21,004 nt of DNA, taken from positions 1 to 21,004 of the forward strand of contig JAUXIH010000008.1 in the NCBI GenBank assembly GCA_030621105.1, given 5' to 3'. Made by a program: the position numbers and the translations under genes. Source of the DNA: Dehalococcoidia bacterium. GTDB lineage: Bacteria > Chloroflexota > Dehalococcoidia > GIF9 > AB-539-J10. The notes beneath the pieces are model-generated. The model was not told where the DNA came from. It ran no database searches and saw only the letters and a program-made list of their open reading frames with translations. Below are positions 7,234 to 15,241 of the stretch, piece after piece. How positions within the stretch are numbered: the stretch's first letter is position 1; every line of letters begins with the position of its first letter.

Positions 7234-7751
7234 GCGCCCACGCCCTGTTGCTAACCGGCAGGCCAGGAACGGGTAAAACCAGTCTGGTCAAGGAAGCCCT
7301 GGACTCCACCTCAATTAAGTGCGGTGGTTTTTACACCGAGGAAATACGCACTGGTGGTTCGAGGCAGGGATTTCGTATCGTTACTCTCGACGATCAGAGC
7401 GCCATTTTGGCACATGTTGACAGCCCAAGCCCGCATCGAGTAAGTAAGTATGGTGTTGATATCAACAATTTTAACAGGGTAGGAGTGACAGCATTACGCC
7501 AGGCAACACAGGAAAATAGCCTTATCGTGATTGATGAGATCGGCAAGATGGAGCTTCTCTCAGAGGAATTCCAACAAGCAGTAACCCAGGCGATGAGCGG
7601 TAATAGCAGAGTGCTGGGAACTATTATGTCAGGTTACCACCCCTTCGCTGTGGAAATTAAACATCTCCCTGGAGTCAAAACCTTACAGGTCACAGAGAAC
7701 AACCGCAGGCAGGTGCTGGCAGAAATCCTGGCATGGCTGGAAACACAATGA
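7230..7751 (+). CDS. THEP1-type nucleoside-triphosphatase (DUF265), probable non-ATG start
   Basis: P-loop NTPase of the THEP1/NTPase_1 family, which hydrolyses NTPs. Human NTPCR and Aquifex THEP1 are known examples; the physiological role is unclear. Walker A is GRPGTGKTS close to the N-terminus. Then come GGFYTEE, GSRQGFRIV, the Walker B strand LIVIDEIGKMEL, and IMSGYHPFAVEIK. From ATA at 7230 the protein reads (M)SAHALLLTGRPGTGKT, which restores the first beta strand expected before the P-loop. The conventional TTG at 7248 leaves only two residues before the loop. The Shine-Dalgarno spacing also favours 7230; a conventional annotation would be 7248-7751 (167 residues). The stop overlaps the archaemetzincin start (ATGA). 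The family call is firm; the start is uncertain. Confidence 0.85.
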   Translation: MSAHALLLTGRPGTGKTSLVKEALDSTSIKCGGFYTEEIRTGGSRQGFRIVTLDDQSAILAHVDSPSPHRVSKYGVDINNFNRVGVTALRQATQENSLIVIDEIGKMELLSEEFQQAVTQAMSGNSRVLGTIMSGYHPFAVEIKHLPGVKTLQVTENNRRQVLAEILAWLETQ

Positions 7752-8269
7752 GGGTAAATCTGGTGTCACTGGGAGATATAGCACAGGACATCATGAGCCA
7801 ACTAAAGACCAGAACAAGCCAAGTTTTCGGGTGTCCCATGAATATAGAGCCGACCATAGCAGTTCCTGAGCATGCCTATAATGCAGAACGAAATCAATAT
7901 CTCGCTACAGATCTAATTTCCTTGCTGGATGAGAAAAAAGGGGAGGACGATGACCTGGTCATAGGCATCACTGAAGTCGACCTGTACGCTCCCAGGTTCA
8001 GCTTTGTCTTTGGCCAGGCAGACACACTCTCTCATACCGCCGTAATATCCCTTTGTCGCTTGAGACAGGAATACTATGACCTGCCTCACGATGAGGCTCT
8101 GTGCTTGGATAGGGCCACCAAGGAAATAGTCCATGAATTAGGACACACCTTTGGGCTGGGACATTGCCCCAATTCCAGGTGCATCATGCACTTCTCCAAT
8201 AGCCTGGCGGATACTGATTACAAGGAAGCTATATTCTGTGCCAAGTGTCAACCAGGGCTGCAATTATGA
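7748..8269 (+). CDS. amzA: Archaemetzincin zinc metalloprotease
   Basis: A 173-residue zinc protease of the archaemetzincin family. The diagnostic motif HEXXHXXGXXHC is present as HELGHTFGLGHC (residues 129-140). It is followed by four residues and C145, then M147 of the Met-turn, then a CxxC at 164-167. These Cys bind a second, structural zinc. The N-terminal MRVNLVSLGDI matches the family's usual opening, so the ATG at 7748, overlapping the THEP1 stop as ATGA, is preferred over the in-frame ATG at 7733. No signal peptide is seen, so it is probably cytoplasmic. Substrates of archaemetzincins are largely unknown. It is scattered among archaea and some bacteria. Its place between an NTPase and a fused kinase, within a methyl-cycle operon, has no obvious explanation. 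Confidence 0.92.
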   Translation: MRVNLVSLGDIAQDIMSQLKTRTSQVFGCPMNIEPTIAVPEHAYNAERNQYLATDLISLLDEKKGEDDDLVIGITEVDLYAPRFSFVFGQADTLSHTAVISLCRLRQEYYDLPHDEALCLDRATKEIVHELGHTFGLGHCPNSRCIMHFSNSLADTDYKEAIFCAKCQPGLQL

Positions 8270-8285
8270 TTGAGGATAATAGATA

Positions 8286-9836
8286 ATGGACAAACTGCCA
8301 CCACTAGTCGAATCCCTACTCAAACCCCAGGCCTATTCCCATGATACCAGGGACATTCAACTGGTTCAGACCCAGATGTCTTTTCTGTTCCTCACCGGAG
8401 ATTATGTATATAAGGTAAAGAAACCCGTAAATTTAGGATACCTGGACTACAGCACCCTGGAGAAACGCCGCTACTTCTGCCACCAGGAGCTTGAGCTAAA
8501 CCGACGACTTTGTCCTCATGCCTATTTAGAAGTGGTACCAATTACCCAGCAGGACACAGAGTTTCATGTCGATGGGACAGGCAATATCGTGGAATACGCC
8601 GTGAAGATGAAGCAACTGCCGCAAGGGCGCATGATGGACGTGCTACTACCCCAGAGCAAGGTAACAAGCGAAATGATATCCCAGGTGGCGAAGAAACTAG
8701 CACATTTCCACCACAGGGCACAGACAGGGCCAGAGATAGCCGCCTTTGGTAAACTGGATGTCATTACCCAGAACACCAGCGAAAACTTCAGTCAAACGGA
8801 AAAATATATAGATGTATCCCTCTCCAACCCAAGATATAACCGTATCAAGCGCTACACTGAGAACTTCATCAGGAACAATAATGAACTGTTCCAGAGGCGA
8901 GTGAAGCAGGGTAGAATAAAGGATTGCCACGGCGACCTGCACGCAGTTCATGTCTGTTTCACTGACGACATCTGCATCTATGACTGTATCGAGTTCAACG
9001 AAAGGTTCCGATATTCCGATGTAGCCTCGGAGATCGCTTTCCTTGCCATGGACCTGGATCATCGCCAGGCACACCCACTGTCTCGACACCTGATAGATAC
9101 CTATGTGAAGCTAAGCGGCGATGATGATTTGCTTGATTTGCTCCAGTTCTATCAGTGCTACCGTGCCTATGTTCGCGGTAAGGTGGAAAGCTTCAAGCTG
9201 GATGACCCTTATTTTTCCGCCACGGAGAAGGAATCCATATTGCAAACTGCGAAGGAATACTTTGGGCTGGCATACTCCTATACCAGAAACAAGCCACTAT
9301 TACTTATCACCGCGGGACTGGTGGGCACAGGAAAGTCAACGGTGGCTCAAGCCATAGCTCGGGAATTCGGCTTCTCTGTTATATCTTCGGATGTCATCAG
9401 GAAAACGCTGGCCAACATCACGCCTACAGAGCACCGCTTCGAGCAATACCACCAGGGAATATATTCTCCTGATTTTTCTCGCAAAACATACAACCATATG
9501 TTCCAGCAAGCAGGGAATATACTATCCCAGGGAGAATCAGTTATACTTGATGCTTCGTTCGGCAGACGGGATGACCGACAGCATGCCCGAGAACTGGCCG
9601 AATTACAGAATGCCAATTTTATTATCATAGAATGCCAGGCAAACGAACAAGAGATACAGAGAAGACTGGAGGAAAGACTCAAACAGGAAACAGTTTCGGA
9701 TGGTCGCTGGGAAATATTTCAACGCGAAAGACAGGACTTCCAGCCAATAACAGAGATGGACGGTGAGACTCACATCGTCGCAGACACCACCCAGCCAGCA
9801 GATAAAATTATAAAGGAGATAGAAAGTAAGCTATGA
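8286..9836 (+). CDS. Fused APH-fold phosphotransferase and P-loop (zeta-toxin/AAA_33-like) kinase
   Basis: A 516-residue two-domain protein. Residues about 20-330 resemble aminoglycoside phosphotransferase-fold kinases: YVYKVKKPVNLGYLDY (41-56) supplies the ATP-binding Lys, CHGDLHAVHV (214-223) is the catalytic HGD loop, and YDCIEFNERFRYSDVASE (232-249) holds the metal-binding region. Residues about 338-516 form a P-loop kinase with GLVGTGKS (344-351), SSDVIRK (367-373) and a late ERLKQE lid-like segment. Such APH plus AAA_33 fusions (COG2187 plus COG0645) are widespread but of unknown substrate. Methylthioribose kinase is also an APH-fold enzyme, so a sugar or nucleoside substrate is imaginable; MtnP makes a separate MTR kinase unnecessary here. 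GAGG lies about 10 bases before the ATG; the stop overlaps ahcY as ATGA. Confidence 0.85.
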   Translation: MDKLPPLVESLLKPQAYSHDTRDIQLVQTQMSFLFLTGDYVYKVKKPVNLGYLDYSTLEKRRYFCHQELELNRRLCPHAYLEVVPITQQDTEFHVDGTGNIVEYAVKMKQLPQGRMMDVLLPQSKVTSEMISQVAKKLAHFHHRAQTGPEIAAFGKLDVITQNTSENFSQTEKYIDVSLSNPRYNRIKRYTENFIRNNNELFQRRVKQGRIKDCHGDLHAVHVCFTDDICIYDCIEFNERFRYSDVASEIAFLAMDLDHRQAHPLSRHLIDTYVKLSGDDDLLDLLQFYQCYRAYVRGKVESFKLDDPYFSATEKESILQTAKEYFGLAYSYTRNKPLLLITAGLVGTGKSTVAQAIAREFGFSVISSDVIRKTLANITPTEHRFEQYHQGIYSPDFSRKTYNHMFQQAGNILSQGESVILDASFGRRDDRQHARELAELQNANFIIIECQANEQEIQRRLEERLKQETVSDGRWEIFQRERQDFQPITEMDGETHIVADTTQPADKIIKEIESKL

Positions 9837-11095
9837 ATACTGAGGACTGTGATATCAAAGATCGCTCCCTGGCAGGAGAAGGAAAGCTGCGCATTGAGTG
9901 GGCCGGCAGAGATATGCCCGTGCTCCAGTCAATAGCACAGAGATTCGCTAAAGAAAAGCCCCTGAAGGGAATACGCATCTCTGCCTGCCTGCATATCACC
10001 ACGGAGACCGCTAACCTGGCGTTAACACTAAAGGAGGGCGGTGCCGATTTGGTACTCACAGCCTCGAATCCCCTGAGCACACAGGATGATGTAACCGCTG
10101 CCCTGTTGGATTACGGTATTCCCGTAAATGCTATCAAGGGAGAAGATGACAAAAGGTACTATCAACACATCGCCATTGCCATACAGCATAAGCCACAGAT
10201 AACCATGGATGATGGTGCTGACCTGGTCTCCACACTACACAAAGACTACCCTGATCTCAGCCGCGAGGTTATCGGGGGCACAGAGGAAACAACCACAGGA
10301 GTAATCCGCCTGAGAAACATGGCGAACGCCGGGAAGTTGAGATATCCCATCATCGCAGTAAACGACGCCATGACCAAGCACTTCTTCGACAACCGCTACG
10401 GGACAGGACAAAGCACAATAGATGGTATTACCCGGGCAACAAATATATTGTGGGCTGGCAAAAAGGTAGTCGTGTGCGGTTATGGCTGGTGCAGCAGGGG
10501 GATCGCCATGAGAGCCCATGGGCTGGGGGCACAGGTCATCGTCACCGAGGTTAACCCAATTTCCGCACTGGAAGCAGCCATGGATAGCTACCAGGTCATG
10601 CCTCTGCTCCAGGCCTGCGAAATTGGAGAGGTATTCATCACCGCTACTGGTGATAAAAACGTCATCGATAGGGAACACATGCTGCATATGAAAGACGGAG
10701 CTATACTGGCAAATAGTGGTCACTTTAACGTGGAAATAAACGCCCCCGCATTGGAGAGCCTGGCAAAAGCCAGGAGACACGTGAGAGCTTTCGTTGAAGA
10801 ATATACACTGGCTGATGGCAAGCGCATATATTTACTGGGCGATGGCCGGCTGATTAACCTGGCGGCAGCCGAGGGCCACCCCGCCAGTGTTATGGACATG
10901 AGCTTCGCTAACCAGGCTCTCAGCGTAGAACATCTCGTCACATCTCAGGGGAATATCAAGCCAGGGGTGTACCCCGTGCCTGAGCATATTGACAGGGAGA
11001 TAGGACGATTAAAGCTCAAATCCATGAACATCGCTATCGACTCGCTAACACAGGAGCAGGAAACCTACCTGCATAGCTGGGAATCAGGAACATAG
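9833..11095 (+). CDS. ahcY: S-adenosylhomocysteinase
   Basis: Reversibly hydrolyses S-adenosylhomocysteine to adenosine and homocysteine, removing the inhibitory product of SAM-dependent methyl transfer. Visible residues: HITTET (54-59), ASNPLSTQDD (78-87), the EET substrate motif (151-153), NDAMTKHFFDNRYGTGQST (178-195) with the catalytic Lys/Asp pair, the NAD-binding CGYGWCSRG (215-223), LANSGHFNVEI (292-302) and GRLINLAAAEGHP (338-350). GTGQS in place of the GCRES of most enzymes, and an end without the Lys-Tyr tail, mark the archaeal/thermophile-like subtype. One archaeal member of that type prefers S-inosylhomocysteine, so nucleoside specificity is open. Full length at 420 residues. Its ATG overlaps the kinase stop and metK follows after 7 bases. 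Confidence 0.95.
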   Translation: MNTEDCDIKDRSLAGEGKLRIEWAGRDMPVLQSIAQRFAKEKPLKGIRISACLHITTETANLALTLKEGGADLVLTASNPLSTQDDVTAALLDYGIPVNAIKGEDDKRYYQHIAIAIQHKPQITMDDGADLVSTLHKDYPDLSREVIGGTEETTTGVIRLRNMANAGKLRYPIIAVNDAMTKHFFDNRYGTGQSTIDGITRATNILWAGKKVVVCGYGWCSRGIAMRAHGLGAQVIVTEVNPISALEAAMDSYQVMPLLQACEIGEVFITATGDKNVIDREHMLHMKDGAILANSGHFNVEINAPALESLAKARRHVRAFVEEYTLADGKRIYLLGDGRLINLAAAEGHPASVMDMSFANQALSVEHLVTSQGNIKPGVYPVPEHIDREIGRLKLKSMNIAIDSLTQEQETYLHSWESGT

Positions 11096-11102
11096 AGGAA
11101 AA

Positions 11103-12311
11103 ATGACCAATACATTTAATAAGTCAGACTCATATTTGTTTACCTCGGAATCTGTCACTGAAGGACATCCCGATAAACTCTGCGACCAGATATCAGATGC
11201 CATCCTCGACTCTATACTGGCGAAGGATCCCATGGGCCGTGTTGCCTGCGAGGTGGCTGTTGCCATGGGCCTGGTCATAGTTATGGGAGAGATTACCAGT
11301 GACTGCTACATAGACATTCCTGATGTCGCGCGCCAGGTTATCAAAGAAGCCGGCTATACTCATCCGGAATATGGATTCAACTACCAGAACTGTGGCATCC
11401 TGGTATCGGTCAAGGAACAATCGAGCAACATCTCCGATGGAGTTAACTTCTCCCTAGAAGCTAGGAGCGGAGACGCCAAAGATGAACAAGATAAAACCGG
11501 TGCTGGAGATCAGGGGATGGTGGTAGGCTTCGCCTGTCGAGAAACGCCAGAGCTCATGCCCTTGCCCATCTCCCTGACACATAAAATATGTCGCCGGCTG
11601 GCCCAGGTAAGAAAGGACGGAACGATACCTTGCCTGCGTCCCGATGGTAAATCCCAGGTAACCGTAGAATACAGCCAGGGTAAGCCCAGAAAGGTAGTTT
11701 CCATTGTAGTTGCTGCCCAACACGACCCCGGAGTGAAACATAAGGTAATCGAGCATGACCTGATCCAGGAGGTTATCAATAAGACCATTCCACCTGAGCT
11801 AATGGGAAAAGATACTCAAATTTATGTCAACAGTGCTGGTGAGTTCAGTATCGGAGGGCCAGTATCAGACACGGGGTTCACGGGGCGAAAGATAATAGTG
11901 GATACCTACGGGAGCGCCTGCCGGAACGGTGGCGGCTGCTTCTCCGGCAAGGATCCCACTAAAGTAGATCGCTCCGCCAGCTACATGGCCAGGTATGTGA
12001 CCAAGAATATCGTGGCAGCAGGACTGGCTGACTCATTGGAAATTCAGGTGGCCTATACCATCGGCAAGGCACACCCCCTGTCAATATCCATCGAGACATC
12101 AGGAACGGGTAAAATACCTGACGAGGCAATATTGCACCTCGTGAAAAAGCACTTCGACTTTCGCCCCCAGTCCATCATAGAGAAACTGGACTTGCATCGC
12201 CCTATATATCGCCAGGTATCTGCCTACGGCCACTTTGGCCGGGAAGACCTGGACCTGCCCTGGGAAAAGACAGACATGGTCGAGGCCTTACATGCTGATG
12301 CAGGACTATAA
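11103..12311 (+). CDS. metK: S-adenosylmethionine synthetase
   Basis: Makes SAM from methionine and ATP; cytoplasmic, normally tetrameric. Motifs: SESVTEGHPDKLCDQISDAI (15-34) with the catalytic His and metal ligands, GAGDQG (133-138), TGRKIIVDTYG (260-270) and GGGCFSGKDPTKVDRS (276-291). Length (402) is normal. Two stretches differ from the usual consensus: GDAGLTG is SDTGFTG, and the loop before the phosphate-binding GGG reads SACRN, with Asn275 where His is usual and Cys279 where Ala is usual. Essential Lys, Asp and Arg of the core motifs remain, so activity is expected. A GAGG Shine-Dalgarno overlaps the ahcY stop. It is the last gene of the operon, next to the enzyme that clears the SAM by-product; no SAM riboswitch is evident. 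Confidence 0.95.
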   Translation: MTNTFNKSDSYLFTSESVTEGHPDKLCDQISDAILDSILAKDPMGRVACEVAVAMGLVIVMGEITSDCYIDIPDVARQVIKEAGYTHPEYGFNYQNCGILVSVKEQSSNISDGVNFSLEARSGDAKDEQDKTGAGDQGMVVGFACRETPELMPLPISLTHKICRRLAQVRKDGTIPCLRPDGKSQVTVEYSQGKPRKVVSIVVAAQHDPGVKHKVIEHDLIQEVINKTIPPELMGKDTQIYVNSAGEFSIGGPVSDTGFTGRKIIVDTYGSACRNGGGCFSGKDPTKVDRSASYMARYVTKNIVAAGLADSLEIQVAYTIGKAHPLSISIETSGTGKIPDEAILHLVKKHFDFRPQSIIEKLDLHRPIYRQVSAYGHFGREDLDLPWEKTDMVEALHADAGL

Positions 12312-12358
12312 ACCAAGATCAATGATGACTGCTTGTTAGCTACACTATTGCTACTATC

Positions 12359-12367
12359 TGTTATAAT
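12359..12367 (+). promoter_or_regulatory. Extended -10 promoter before the phosphohexomutase
   Basis: TGTTATAAT, a perfect TATAAT (12362-12367) preceded by the TGn extension. No good -35 lies at 16-18 bases, as is usual for extended -10 promoters. Predicted leader about 18 bases with GAGAGTG as a weak Shine-Dalgarno. It separates this pair of genes from the metK operon. Confidence 0.6.
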
Positions 12368-12390
12368 TTATAGCTAGAGAGTGAAGCTCT

Positions 12391-13818
12391 ATGGCTAAAG
12401 CAGAGATTAAATTTGGCACCGATGGCTGGAGAGCCATAATCGCCGAGGACTTTACCTTTGACAATGTGCGCTTGTGCGCCCAGGGGATAGCCGATTACCT
12501 CAAGGCAGGAGAACTGGGAGAACAGGGACTGGTAATCGGCTATGATACACGCTTTGGCTCGGAGAACTTCGCCGCCGCCGCCGCAGAAATAATTGCCGGC
12601 AATGACATAATGGTTTACCTGTGCTCCAAACCAGCGCCAACCCCCGTAGTAAGCTACACAGTGGGAAAGACCGAGGCTGCTGGAGCTATCATCATCACTG
12701 CCAGTCACAATCCCGGGGCATGGAACGGACTGAAGTACAAGTCACAGGATGGGGCCAGCGCTCCTGTCGAGGTCACCAATCAAATAGAGACAAACATCGC
12801 CCGCATCTCCCGCGATAGGAAAATAAAAAGGCTAGCTATCGATAAGGGAGTTAACCAGAGGTTAATAAACTATCTTGACCCATCACCAGCATACTTTAAA
12901 CAAATAAATAAGCTGGTGGATGTAAAGGAGTTACTAGACCACCAGATAACAATAGCAGTTGACCCCATGTATGGCGCCGGAATCGGCTACTTCAAAACAT
13001 TGTTAAGTGATGGAAACATCACACTGTGGGAGATCAACAACGAGAGAAATCCCTTGTTCCCCGGAATCCAGCCGGAGCCCATCGCAAAAAACTTGAGCCG
13101 ATTATCAAAGCTGGTGGTAAAACAAAAAGCCAATGTCGGCCTCGCGACCGACGGGGATGCTGATCGCCTGGGGATTATAGATGAACATGGCAAATTCTTG
13201 AATCAGCACCAGGTTTTCGCCCTGTTATGCCTGTATCTGCTAGAGATTCGCGGCGAGCGAGGCGCCATGGTTAAGACACTGACATCAACTGATATGATCG
13301 CCAAGCTGGGCGAAATATTTGATGTCCCGGTATACGAAACGCCTGTTGGCTTCAAGTATGTTGCCCCAGTAATGCTCAGGGAAAATGCCCTGATTGGTGG
13401 GGAGGAGAGCGGTGGTTACGGCTTCAGAGGCCACATCCCCGAGAGGGATGGCATCCTTGCCGGGCTATATTTCATCGATTTCATGGCTAAAACAGGAAAA
13501 ACTCCATCACAGTTACTGGGCTACCTCTACAGCAAGGTTGGCCCCCACTTTTACGACCGTATCGATATCACTATAGGTCGGGATAAGCGCCAATCCATTG
13601 CCAATCAGCTAACCACCAACCCTCCCGACTCCGTGGATAGCATCAAGGTAACCAAAGTCAATACTGCTGATGGCTTCCGATTCTATCTGGAAAACAAATC
13701 CTGGCTACTCATTAGATTTTCTGGCACCGAGCCGCTGGTCCGTATTTATGCTGAAGCGGAAAGTCCTGATAAAGTGGCCAAACTATTGGGGGAGGGCAGG
13801 AAAATTGTCCACATATAG
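12391..13818 (+). CDS. Phosphoglucomutase / phosphomannomutase (alpha-D-phosphohexomutase)
   Basis: Interconverts hexose 1- and 6-phosphates through a phosphoserine. The four family motifs are all present: TASHNPGAWNG (103-113) with the phosphorylated Ser105, the metal-binding DGDADR (254-259), the sugar-binding loop GEESGG (337-342), and the phosphate-binding RFSGTEP (442-448). GEESGG points to PGM/PMM rather than phosphoglucosamine mutase, which usually has GEQSGH. At 475 residues it is full length. The next gene, a PGI/PMI isomerase, overlaps its end by 14 bases. Together they interconvert fructose-6-P, glucose-6-P, mannose-6-P and their 1-phosphates for sugar-nucleotide or compatible-solute synthesis. 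Confidence 0.93.
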   Translation: MAKAEIKFGTDGWRAIIAEDFTFDNVRLCAQGIADYLKAGELGEQGLVIGYDTRFGSENFAAAAAEIIAGNDIMVYLCSKPAPTPVVSYTVGKTEAAGAIIITASHNPGAWNGLKYKSQDGASAPVEVTNQIETNIARISRDRKIKRLAIDKGVNQRLINYLDPSPAYFKQINKLVDVKELLDHQITIAVDPMYGAGIGYFKTLLSDGNITLWEINNERNPLFPGIQPEPIAKNLSRLSKLVVKQKANVGLATDGDADRLGIIDEHGKFLNQHQVFALLCLYLLEIRGERGAMVKTLTSTDMIAKLGEIFDVPVYETPVGFKYVAPVMLRENALIGGEESGGYGFRGHIPERDGILAGLYFIDFMAKTGKTPSQLLGYLYSKVGPHFYDRIDITIGRDKRQSIANQLTTNPPDSVDSIKVTKVNTADGFRFYLENKSWLLIRFSGTEPLVRIYAEAESPDKVAKLLGEGRKIVHI

Positions 13819-14899
13819 CAACAGGATAAATCTGGACCAGGCAGAGACATACCAACGATATGACCCTGACGGCATGCGCACTCACCTGCACAACTTGCCC
13901 CAGCAGATCAGGCAAGCCTGGGACAAAGCCAATGAGCTACATTTACCCCACGAATTTCAGGACATCAATAAAATTGTGATTTGTGGCATGGGAGGTTCCG
14001 CTATTGGTGGCGACCTTCTCCGCAGTCTGACATCCAGGCTGAATAAACCACTGGTCTTCGTCAACCGCGAATACGGCTTACCTTCGTGGGCCGATGGTAA
14101 AACACTGGTAGTCATCTCCAGCTACTCAGGAAACACCGAGGAAACTCTCTCTGCCTTCCAGCAAGCCCTGAAGACAGATTGCAAGAAAGTAGCCTTCACT
14201 ACCAATGGTAAGGTAAAGCAGCTAGCGCAGGATAATGGAATGCCCACATTCACCATAGATTATATTTCAGCGCCACGAGCTGCCCTGGGATACAGCTTCA
14301 TTCCTCTTATCGCCTTGCTCTCTCAACTGGGGTTTCTGCCCGATAAATCCCAGGAGGTGCAGGAAATGGCTCAAATTCTGGAATCTTCCCTGGCAGATCT
14401 GGCAGAGAATGTTCCTGAATCTGCTAACCCTGCCAAGCAGCTGGCGCAGAAACTGGCAGGAAAAATTATTGTGATATATGGGGCAGGCACGCTATCCCCG
14501 GTAGCTCGAAGATGGAAAGGACAATTCAACGAGAACAGCAAGGCATGGGCCTTCTATGAAACTTTATCCGAACTCAACCATAACTCCGTAGTCGGGTATG
14601 AATTCCCTCACGAAATGTCACCTGACATATATGTGGTTCTGCTGCGGTGCCCCTCACTACATCCAAGGATACAGGCACGCTACACGATAACCAGCCAGAT
14701 GCTGAGCAACGCCGGAGTGGAACACCAGATAGTCAACAGTAAGGGAAATGACGACCTGAGCCAGATGATGGGTCTGGTATTTCTCGGTGACTGGACAAGC
14801 TATTACCTGGCTATGCTATATGGAACTGACCCCACGCCAGTGAAAGCAATCGATTTCCTGAAGGAAAAGCTGAAAAACGGCGGAGGGAGTGGGATTTGA
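13805..14899 (+). CDS. Bifunctional phosphoglucose/phosphomannose isomerase (SIS domain)
   Basis: Aldose-ketose isomerase acting on glucose-6-P and mannose-6-P with fructose-6-P. Counting from TTG at 13805: the SIS glycine loop CGMGGSAIGGDLL (60-72), SSYSGNTEET (105-114), WKGQFNENSK (237-246) with catalytic Glu243, and ELNHN (256-260) with catalytic His259, as in the Pyrobaculum enzyme. Length is 364 residues. The frame stays open back to 13670, but that part lies within the mutase and is not family-like. TTG at 13805 has AGGA and GGAGGG just before it and gives the expected N-terminus. The last residues (GGGSGI) and the stop are encoded by the complement of the convergent tRNA-Ser 3' end, so the natural C-terminus seems to have run into the tRNA gene. 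Confidence 0.9.
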   Translation: MSTYSNRINLDQAETYQRYDPDGMRTHLHNLPQQIRQAWDKANELHLPHEFQDINKIVICGMGGSAIGGDLLRSLTSRLNKPLVFVNREYGLPSWADGKTLVVISSYSGNTEETLSAFQQALKTDCKKVAFTTNGKVKQLAQDNGMPTFTIDYISAPRAALGYSFIPLIALLSQLGFLPDKSQEVQEMAQILESSLADLAENVPESANPAKQLAQKLAGKIIVIYGAGTLSPVARRWKGQFNENSKAWAFYETLSELNHNSVVGYEFPHEMSPDIYVVLLRCPSLHPRIQARYTITSQMLSNAGVEHQIVNSKGNDDLSQMMGLVFLGDWTSYYLAMLYGTDPTPVKAIDFLKEKLKNGGGSGI

Positions 14900-14969
14900 A
14901 CCCACGACCCCGATTGCTCGGAGTAAGCGCTTAGCAGGCGCCCGCACTAGACCTCTATGCGATCCCTCC
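14881..14969 (-). tRNA. tRNA-Ser, anticodon GCU
   Basis: An 89-base class II tRNA folds on the minus strand: acceptor GGAGGGA paired with TCCCTCC, anticodon stem GGCGC/GCGCT around loop CTGCTAA (anticodon GCT), a long variable arm, T-arm GTGGG/CCCAC with TTCAAAT, and discriminator G73, as serine tRNAs have. The next bases read CCG, so CCA is not fully encoded. The last 19 bases are antisense to the end of the isomerase gene. Confidence 0.93.
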
Positions 14970-14981
14970 ACAGGCCGCTAC

Positions 14982-15010
14982 ATTATGCCATATACACCTA
15001 CAGTGGACAA
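14982..15010 (-). promoter_or_regulatory. Promoter of tRNA-Ser
   Basis: On the minus strand TTGTCC (15005-15010), a 17-base spacer, then CATAAT (14982-14987) preceded by TGG, an extended -10. The predicted start is about 6 bases upstream of the mature tRNA 5' end, a good fit. Confidence 0.6.
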
Positions 15011-15164
15011 AACCTCAACCAAGCGCAGGTATGCACTCCACAGGCTAACAGAACAAGTATCGTGCAGGGCTCTATCAGGTTTCCTGGCCTACAATTACCC
15101 ATGGAATCCCGTTATCTAAATCGTCGTTTTGCTTCTCGTCACTCAGAAAAACTACCCAAAACAT

Positions 15165-15192
15165 CTAGCACACTGGTACAATGAACTATAAT
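15165..15192 (+). promoter_or_regulatory. Putative promoter of the response regulator gene
   Basis: Perfect TATAAT at 15187-15192 with a poor -35-like CTAGCA (15165-15170, 16-base spacer). It lies about 50 bases before the ATG at 15242. The rest of the 14970-15241 spacer contains only short frames of poor quality. Confidence 0.4.
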
Positions 15193-15241
15193 GTAAATAT
15201 TAATAGCTGCGAGAAGAAACAATCTGAAGTAAGGAAAAGCT

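Noticed and set aside
13670..13804. Longer N-terminus for the PGI/PMI isomerase
   Set aside because: These 45 codons overlap the conserved RFSGTEP end of the mutase and do not resemble the isomerase family. TTG at 13805 has the better Shine-Dalgarno and N-terminus.
14889..15184. Plus-strand frames of 75-76 residues across tRNA-Ser and its promoter
   Set aside because: They are translations of the tRNA complement and promoter. Translated tRNA complements commonly give such GFEPTT-like peptides.
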